From Acidobacteriota bacterium (lineage in GTDB: Bacteria > Planctomycetota > Phycisphaerae > WQYP01 > JAJZKJ01), in assembly GCA_021804195.1 (NCBI GenBank), contig JAJZKJ010000012.1, positions 1-13,741 of the forward strand: a stretch of 13,741 bases of DNA. Reading direction: 5' to 3'. A program made the position numbers and the translations under genes. Below the pieces are notes generated by a model. It saw only the letters and a program-made list of their open reading frames with translations. It was not told the DNA's origin and ran no database searches. Below are positions 9,239 to 13,741 of the stretch, piece by piece (position 1 is the stretch's first letter; the number at the start of each line of letters is the position of its first letter).

Positions 9239-10501
9239 TTAATATCCCCGCGTAATCTGCCGTATGCGCACCCCCGCGCTGGCATGCTGCTCAAGAACGC
9301 GGGCATAGGCCAGTTGCTCCTGGAGCAACCGCCGGGCGGCCGCGAGCGCCGCGGCCAGGCCGCGGTGTCCGGATTGGTAATCGAGCAGGCTGGCGCGTAT
9401 GGCGGCTCGCGCCTGGGGCAGCAGGCCGCGGCGGTACAGTTGGGCCAGATCACGATCGGTGCGGAGATCCGCTTGCGCCTGCTCAAGCTCGTATTGCAGC
9501 CGCTCGCGGCGGGCCAATAGACCGGCGCGGGCGGCATGCAGCCGTTCCACCGCCCGCGTCACCCGGGCTTTTTCCCGATGGCGCTGTAGAAATGGCAGAT
9601 TCATGCTCAGGGTGAGCATGTAATAGGCGGGAAAACGCAATCCGGTGCGCTGGTACATTCCCGATAATTTGAAATCGGGGTCACGCTCTTTGCGCGCCAA
9701 CTGCAGCGCCAGTTCCTGGCCGCGGATGCGGGCCCGCTCCTGACGCAGGCCGGGGTTGGTGCGTGGGACGGTTCCATGGGCAGCTTCCGGTGATCGCGCC
9801 AGCCGCAGCGGCGCCGGTCGCACGCCGGGATGTCCGGGCGGCCAGGCTAATAATGCCCGCAACTGCGCCTGCAGCACGCTGGCTTGGTTGCGGGTTGCGG
9901 CCAGATCGCGGAGCAGACGCGTGTGTTCCAGTTGGGCGCGCCAGACCGAGGCCTGCGTTCCCTGCCCCGCGGCGTAACGCACCGCGGCGATGGCGGCGAT
10001 GCGGGCCAATAAGTTTTGTTGCGCGTGCAGCAGCCGCCGTTCGCGCCGCACATAAGCTAACTGCCAGTAGGCCGCGGCCACCTGGGCCAGCACCCGGCGC
10101 CGCACCCGCCGCCACTGCGCGCGCGCCACTGCGGCGCCTTGCGAGGCAATGGCGCCGCGCAGCCGCAGCTTGCCCGGAAAGGGAATCGTCTGGCTGGCGC
10201 CCACGCCCAGGTAGGCGAAATTACTGCTGTGCAGGCCCGCCCCGGGCAGCGGATCGCCGACACTCAGGGATTGGACTTGCAGGCGCGGCGAAGGCCAGGC
10301 TGAAGCCAGGGCCCGGTCCTCGCGCCGGCCCCGCCAGCCGTGGCGCGCCGCCTGAATTTCAGGATTGCGCCGCGCCGCCTGGCGCAGCAGCGATTCTAAT
10401 TGAGTTGTGGCTGGCGCCGTTAACCGCGGCTTGGGTCGCGTCTGGCCGCATGCCACGATTGCGGCCGCGGCAATACCCACCGGCAAAAATCGAATTTGCA
10501 T
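9239..10501 (-). CDS. TolC/CusC-family outer-membrane efflux lipoprotein
   Basis: Outer-membrane channel of a tripartite exporter, 420 residues, somewhat shorter than E. coli CusC. The N-terminus is a short lipoprotein signal with a lipobox, IVAC at 15-18, so Cys18 is the predicted lipidated residue. The mature chain shows the OEP fold signals: NPEIQAA at 46-52, the SQTIPFPGK signature typical of metal-efflux channels at 103-111, long Arg/Ala/Leu/Gln-rich alpha-barrel helices, YAAGQGTQASVWRAQ at 176-190, and a second half-repeat with DPDFKLSG at 274-281, PAYYM and NLPF. The start is supported by a strong ribosome site. It follows the small Cys-rich gene by 88 bp and precedes the adaptor by 45 bp. 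The family call is firm; the match to CusC specifically rests on the neighbouring genes. Confidence 0.92.
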   Translation of the reverse strand: MQIRFLPVGIAAAAIVACGQTRPKPRLTAPATTQLESLLRQAARRNPEIQAARHGWRGRREDRALASAWPSPRLQVQSLSVGDPLPGAGLHSSNFAYLGVGASQTIPFPGKLRLRGAIASQGAAVARAQWRRVRRRVLAQVAAAYWQLAYVRRERRLLHAQQNLLARIAAIAAVRYAAGQGTQASVWRAQLEHTRLLRDLAATRNQASVLQAQLRALLAWPPGHPGVRPAPLRLARSPEAAHGTVPRTNPGLRQERARIRGQELALQLARKERDPDFKLSGMYQRTGLRFPAYYMLTLSMNLPFLQRHREKARVTRAVERLHAARAGLLARRERLQYELEQAQADLRTDRDLAQLYRRGLLPQARAAIRASLLDYQSGHRGLAAALAAARRLLQEQLAYARVLEQHASAGVRIRQITRGY

Positions 10502-10510
10502 TGCGATTCA

Positions 10511-10517
10511 CTCCCCC
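10511..10517 (-). promoter_or_regulatory. Shine-Dalgarno site of the channel gene
   Basis: On the minus strand GGGGGAG lies nine bases before the ATG at 10501. It is the strongest ribosome site in the operon and supports that start, which gives a complete lipoprotein signal. Confidence 0.7.
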
Positions 10518-10523
10518 AGGAAA

Positions 10524-10563
10524 AAGAAAAAAACGGGCACTGGATGAAGCCAAGGGTTCATCC
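10524..10563 (-). terminator. Stem-loop plus T-tract between the Cys-rich gene and the channel gene (possible attenuator)
   Basis: Read on the minus strand, a perfect 7-bp stem GGATGAA/TTCATCC (10557-10563 with 10542-10548) encloses an 8-nt loop. Eight bases later comes a T-rich tract (seven T, one C, five T; 10524-10536). The stem is AT-containing and the T-tract is offset, so it is not a classical intrinsic terminator. It could act as a leaky terminator or as an RNA-processing or stability element. Confidence 0.35.
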
Positions 10564-10589
10564 GGCACACGAATCCCTGAGAAAGTGAA

Positions 10590-10958
10590 TCAAATGAGCA
10601 GAACGGCGGATAAACGGCGGGGCGGTGAAGAAATATGGGGGCTGATCTCGCGCAGATATCTGCCCGGCAGCCTGCGGGCGCCGGCCAGATGAGGAATCAT
10701 GCCACCCAAATTGAGGCTGACGCTGGCGGCCGGGCTCACGGGATTTACATTGTAAAATGCCCGCCAGGGGTGGGCCGGTGTCTGATGGCAGCTTTGCTGG
10801 CAAGGGTCATACTCATGCATGCAGGCGCCGTGCATGTTCCGGCAGCAGGCGGATGGCGTACTCGGCTGACTCATAAGGGCCATGCAGTTCGCCGCCGGCG
10901 CGCCCAGCGCCAGCGTGACCGCCAAGGCTAATAAGTTGGCCCAGGTTCGCACGCTCAT
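10590..10958 (-). CDS. Small exported Cys/His/Met-rich protein, putative periplasmic metal binder
   Basis: Protein of 122 residues from ATG 10958, first gene of the export operon. Residues about 5-22 are a hydrophobic signal peptide (after MSVRTW), with a likely cleavage near APA-A. Behind it lies a dense metal-ligand cluster: Cys38, Cys39, Cys46, Cys53, Cys57, with His43, His48, His58, His63 and Met42, Met47, arranged as CCRNMHGACMHEY then CxxxCH. The C-terminal half is Pro/Ser/Arg-rich and ends in SPPRRLSAVLLI, with no recognised domain. I do not know a named family; short proteins of this style heading CusCBA operons are familiar from Acidobacteria, but that is recollection, not a search. 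Role inferred: periplasmic capture or delivery of Cu(I)/Ag(I) to the pump. An in-frame TTG at 10988 would add ten residues, but it overlaps a -35-like motif and has no ribosome site. No strong Shine-Dalgarno precedes ATG 10958 either. Confidence 0.75.
   Translation of the reverse strand: MSVRTWANLLALAVTLALGAPAANCMALMSQPSTPSACCRNMHGACMHEYDPCQQSCHQTPAHPWRAFYNVNPVSPAASVSLNLGGMIPHLAGARRLPGRYLREISPHISSPPRRLSAVLLI
10744..10756. repeat. AT-rich 13-bp dyad inside the Cys-rich gene
   Basis: TTTACA-T-TGTAAA is a perfect inverted repeat with one central base, standing out in GC-rich surroundings. It falls in codons for the FYNVN segment of the small protein. It resembles TACA-NN-TGTA copper boxes but has a one-base instead of a two-base spacer, so any operator role is speculative. 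Confidence 0.3.
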
Positions 10959-10988
10959 AGTATGCGGAATAAAGGTTCGGCACGTCAA
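10959..10988 (-). promoter_or_regulatory. Possible promoter of the metal-export operon
   Basis: On the minus strand TTGACG (10983-10988, five of six to the -35 consensus) and CATACT (10959-10964, four of six to the -10) are 18 bp apart. The -10 abuts ATG 10958, so transcription would start near 10952, inside the annotated gene and at its in-frame GTG codon 3. Either this promoter makes a leaderless GTG-started message or the true promoter lies further upstream. Confidence 0.3.
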
Positions 10989-11047
10989 ATGAGAGGCGGC
11001 ATGTTATCTCCCGCGCTCAGGTGAATGCCTCGGGAAAATGCCCGTCT

Positions 11048-11053
11048 TATAAT
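11048..11053 (+). promoter_or_regulatory. -10 element upstream of the M1 peptidase gene
   Basis: A consensus TATAAT lies 24 bp before the peptidase ATG, in an otherwise GC-rich intergenic region. A start of transcription near 11060 would give a leader of about 18 nt. No good -35 hexamer is found at 16-18 bp spacing and no extended -10 TG is present, so an activator may be needed or the match may be chance. Confidence 0.45.
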
Positions 11054-11077
11054 ATTTCTTTCCTTGCTGGCACTCTG

Positions 11078-13741
11078 ATGAACCATCTTTCTTCTCGTTT
11101 TCCGGTCCGCACCCGCATCCTGTTGAGTCTGGCGGTCCTGGCCGCCGTTCTGACTCCCGCGCTATGGGCGCAGGCAGTGGGCGGAGCTACGCCCGACCAT
11201 CGCTTCGGACGCCCGCACCGCTGGCAATGGCCGCCCAGCCCGGCTTATCACGTGCTGAACTATAAGCTGCGGCTGCGGTTTCACCCCCGGCGGGGCGAGG
11301 TGATCGGCGCCGAGACGATCACGCTGGTTCCCTTCCACAACCATTTCCGGGGCTTTTATTTGAACAGCGTGGGGCTGGCGATTGACCGCGTAACCCTGAC
11401 CGCGGCGGGCGCGGCCCGCCGCGCGCCTACGGCCGATGCCCCGGGGATTGTAGCGCCTCTGCGCAAACTGGCGTCGCCCCAGAAACTCGATTTCAGCCTG
11501 GCGCCGCGCCGGCTGCAAATCCGGCTCCCGCGGGCCTATGCGGCGGGCAGCCGGCTGCGGCTGCGCATTATCTATCACGGCTTTCCCAAAGCCGGGTTGA
11601 CGTTTATCAATCCCAGCCGCGATTACCCTCATCGCCCGGCCGAGATCTGGTCGCAGGGCGAGAGTATTTTCAACCGCGACTGGTTTCCCTGCTGGGATTA
11701 CCCCAACGACAAGGCCACCAGTGAAACCATCACCACCGTGCCCGCGGGTCAGGTGGTGGTCTCGAACGGCCATCTGGCCAGCGTGAAAAAACATGCGGGT
11801 GAAGTGACCTACGACTGGGTGGAGTCAGTGCCGCACAGTTCTTATTTGATCTCCGTCGCGGTTGGCCCCTGGGCCCAGTTCACCCAGTATTTGCCGGAGC
11901 CGGGCGGCAAATCCCTGCCGGTCGAAACTTTTGTGCCGCGCTACGTGAGCCGCGCGCGCGCCATGCGTTCCTTCGGTCTTACGCCCGACATGATCGCCTG
12001 GTATCAGCAGGAAACCGGCGTCCGCTATCCCTATGGGAAATATGCCCAGACGGCGGTGCACAACTTCACCGAAGGCGGCATGGAAAACATCAGCGCCACC
12101 ACGCAGACGGAATGGACGCTGCATTCGCGCCGTGCCGGGCTCGACACCAGCAGCCAGAGCCTGGTGGCGCACGAGTTGGCGCACCAGTGGTTCGGCGATC
12201 TGGTGACCACGCGCGACTGGGCCAACATCTGGCTCAACGAAGGCTTTGCGACCTTTATGGACGCGACCTATACCCAGCACCATAACGGCGAAGACGCCTA
12301 TCGCTGGGTCATCTATCAGGACCAGCAGCAGGCGCAATCCGAGGACCTGCATCAATATCTGCGCCCGATCGTGGACTACCACTATCGCTACCCCGAGCAG
12401 GTTTTCGACGCCGCAACCTACCTGAAGGGCGCTTCTGTTCTCGACATGCTGCGCAACGTGCTGGGCGACCGGCTGTTCTGGCTTTCCCTGCACCACTACC
12501 TCGAAACTCACCGCGCCGGCGTGGCCGGTGTTCACGATCTGATGGCGGCGATCCGCCAGGCTTCGGGCGAAAATCTGGACTGGTTTTTTCATGAATGGCT
12601 CTACCGCGGCGGCATGCCGCATTACGCCGTCCAGGCCCGGTGGGACGCGGCGCGGAAACAGGAAGTCGTGACCGTATCGCAGACGCAGACCCGCGATTCT
12701 GTTCAGCCGCTGTTCCGCATGCCGGTTGAGTTGGCGTTTTACGGCGCGGGCCGGCAAGCCAGTCAGCGGCGGGTCACGGTGCAAGCGGTCCGCCAGCAGA
12801 GCTTTGCCATTCCCTTGACCTTCCAACCGCGCATTGTGGATTTTGACCCCAACGACATCATTTATAAACAGCTCACGTTCGTAAAAACCCCGGCCGAGTT
12901 GATTCTGCAAGCCATCCGCGACCCGGCCATGATGAGCCGCTACTGGGCCGTGCGCCAGTTGGCCAAAATGCCGCCCACGCCTCAGATCACCGCCGGACTG
13001 GCCACCGCGCTGGCCCACGACAACTACTGGGCGGTGCGGGCTGCGGCCGCCCGTGGGCTGAAAGAATCCCTGGCGAATTCCCAAACCCGGGCGGCGGCGC
13101 AAGGGGCATTACTGCGGGCTTTAGCTTCATCCCAGGCGCAGCCGCGCGGCACGGTGCGGGCCGCGGCGGCCACAGCGCTGGCCCCGGTGGCGGACCAGTC
13201 CGAAGTATTTGCCGCGCTGCGGCGGGCTTTCCTGCATGACCCCAGCTACGCGGTCGAGGGCGCGGCGGCCGCCGCCATGGCGGCGGGCGACTCATCGCTG
13301 GCTTATCCTTTGATCGCGCGGGCCTTGCCCCAGGCCCATGCCGTACATCAGGTGCGCGGCCTCGAAATCGCCCTCGGCCGCTGCCATAATCCGCAAGCCG
13401 CGGCCACATTGCTCAAACTGACGCAGCCGGGCGCGCAAATGCTGGAGCGGCTCATCGCGCTCTATTTGCTGCCCAGCCAGGCGGCAATGCTGGGCAATCA
13501 AAAGACTCAGATCGCGCAGACCATCCAGTCCGCGCTCAATGCTCATTTTCCCTTTTTGAAAGAAGTCGGCATGCAGGTGGCGGCCGGCCTGCATGATACG
13601 GCCGTGATTCCGCAAGTGCAAAGCTACGCCCGGAATTTGCCTACTCCCAATCAGCGCCATGCGGCCCGTGCGGCTTGCGGCTGGCCGGTGACCGGCGTCA
13701 CCCAAGCGCGGCCATGGCGAAAGCCGAGAGCCAGCCGGGGA
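11078..13741 (+). CDS. Exported M1-family zinc aminopeptidase with HEAT-like C-terminal repeats, 3'-truncated
   Basis: The frame is open for 888 codons from ATG 11078 to the window edge with no stop. Residues about 1-32 are a signal peptide (basic start, hydrophobic core, ALWA-QA cleavage region), so it acts outside the cytoplasm. An M1-type N-terminal beta domain follows. The catalytic domain carries GGMEN at 333-337 (binds the substrate amino terminus), the zinc motif HELAH at 365-369 with the third ligand Glu388 in NEGFA, and the transition-state Tyr448 in TYLKG. All catalytic residues are intact. From about residue 603 the chain changes to repeated Ala/Leu-rich helix pairs (YWAVRQLAKM, YWAVRAAAARGL, TVRAAAATAL), that is HEAT-like repeats. 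It should trim N-terminal residues from peptides; the natural substrate is unknown. It is divergent from the metal-export operon across about 119 bp. No strong Shine-Dalgarno precedes the ATG. Confidence 0.95.
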   Translation, partial: MNHLSSRFPVRTRILLSLAVLAAVLTPALWAQAVGGATPDHRFGRPHRWQWPPSPAYHVLNYKLRLRFHPRRGEVIGAETITLVPFHNHFRGFYLNSVGLAIDRVTLTAAGAARRAPTADAPGIVAPLRKLASPQKLDFSLAPRRLQIRLPRAYAAGSRLRLRIIYHGFPKAGLTFINPSRDYPHRPAEIWSQGESIFNRDWFPCWDYPNDKATSETITTVPAGQVVVSNGHLASVKKHAGEVTYDWVESVPHSSYLISVAVGPWAQFTQYLPEPGGKSLPVETFVPRYVSRARAMRSFGLTPDMIAWYQQETGVRYPYGKYAQTAVHNFTEGGMENISATTQTEWTLHSRRAGLDTSSQSLVAHELAHQWFGDLVTTRDWANIWLNEGFATFMDATYTQHHNGEDAYRWVIYQDQQQAQSEDLHQYLRPIVDYHYRYPEQVFDAATYLKGASVLDMLRNVLGDRLFWLSLHHYLETHRAGVAGVHDLMAAIRQASGENLDWFFHEWLYRGGMPHYAVQARWDAARKQEVVTVSQTQTRDSVQPLFRMPVELAFYGAGRQASQRRVTVQAVRQQSFAIPLTFQPRIVDFDPNDIIYKQLTFVKTPAELILQAIRDPAMMSRYWAVRQLAKMPPTPQITAGLATALAHDNYWAVRAAAARGLKESLANSQTRAAAQGALLRALASSQAQPRGTVRAAAATALAPVADQSEVFAALRRAFLHDPSYAVEGAAAAAMAAGDSSLAYPLIARALPQAHAVHQVRGLEIALGRCHNPQAAATLLKLTQPGAQMLERLIALYLLPSQAAMLGNQKTQIAQTIQSALNAHFPFLKEVGMQVAAGLHDTAVIPQVQSYARNLPTPNQRHAARAACGWPVTGVTQARPWRKPRASRG
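11401..11423. repeat. 10-bp perfect GC inverted repeat within the peptidase gene
   Basis: CGCGGCGGGC and its exact reverse complement GCCCGCCGCG flank a three-base loop. All bases are in the peptidase frame, encoding an Ala/Gly/Arg-rich surface stretch. In RNA it would be a very stable hairpin about 325 bases into the gene. It may simply reflect GC-rich codon usage. Confidence 0.5.

Noticed and set aside
9763..10692. 309-residue plus-strand open frame across the channel gene and the following gap
   Set aside because: Ala/Arg/Pro-rich shadow opposite the channel gene and part of the Cys-rich gene; no motif or ribosome site.
10959..10988. TTG start for the Cys-rich protein, adding ten residues
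   Set aside because: The TTG is part of a -35-like hexamer, has no ribosome site, and the extension puts extra Cys/Arg residues before the signal peptide. ATG 10958 is preferred.
11825..13102. 425-residue minus-strand open frame, with others at 11162-11794 and 13292-13705
   Set aside because: All are in exact antisense register to the M1 peptidase, whose catalytic motifs are intact on the plus strand. Their low stop frequency follows from GC-rich codon use.
13262..13286. Overlapping perfect GC palindromes (14 and 18 bp)
   Set aside because: They encode an Ala-run in the HEAT-like region; simple GCG/GCC codon repetition explains them.

Overview
The window is GC-rich, densely coding chromosomal DNA from a Gram-negative bacterium. 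It has outer-membrane and periplasmic export components, signal peptides and a lipobox. The best guess is an Acidobacteriota-like genome, from three hints: a secreted M1 peptidase with a HEAT-like C-terminal tail, a small Cys/His/Met-rich secreted protein heading a CusCBA-type operon, and a CusB adaptor with a C-terminal FixH/YtkA-like domain. This placement is inference; no rRNA or other marker is present. Nothing suggests a mobile element, phage, CRISPR array, tRNA or rRNA gene, and no gene-free gap exceeds about 120 bp.

Layout. (1) Bases 3-4305, plus strand: the 3' part of a TPR-repeat gene, then serS (seryl-tRNA synthetase), then a fold-type I PLP aminotransferase. Gaps of 54 and 34 bp suggest one transcription unit. 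(2) Bases 4352-10958, minus strand: a four-gene heavy-metal export operon, transcribed right to left. It runs from a small Cys/His/Met-rich exported protein to a TolC/CusC-type lipoprotein, a CusB-type adaptor and a CusA-type RND pump, with gaps of 88, 45 and 54 bp. It converges on the aminotransferase across 46 bp. (3) Bases 11078-13741, plus strand: a divergently transcribed, exported M1 zinc aminopeptidase with HEAT-like repeats. It runs off the right edge without a stop, so a search requiring stop-to-stop ORFs would miss it.

How the genes work together. The inner-membrane pump, adaptor and outer-membrane channel should form one tripartite envelope-spanning exporter. The pump keeps the HME-RND proton-relay triad and the three-methionine cluster known from E. 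coli CusA, which points to Cu(I)/Ag(I). The small first protein probably binds metal in the periplasm. No metal-responsive regulator, P-type ATPase or CopZ-like chaperone lies in the window, so control must come from elsewhere.

The most interesting signals are the Cys-rich first gene, the apparent move of the adaptor's metal-binding segment from the N- to the C-terminus, a partly altered methionine relay in the pump, and a stem-loop plus T-tract between the small protein and the pump genes that might set their ratio. This is a variant of a known system rather than a clearly new one.
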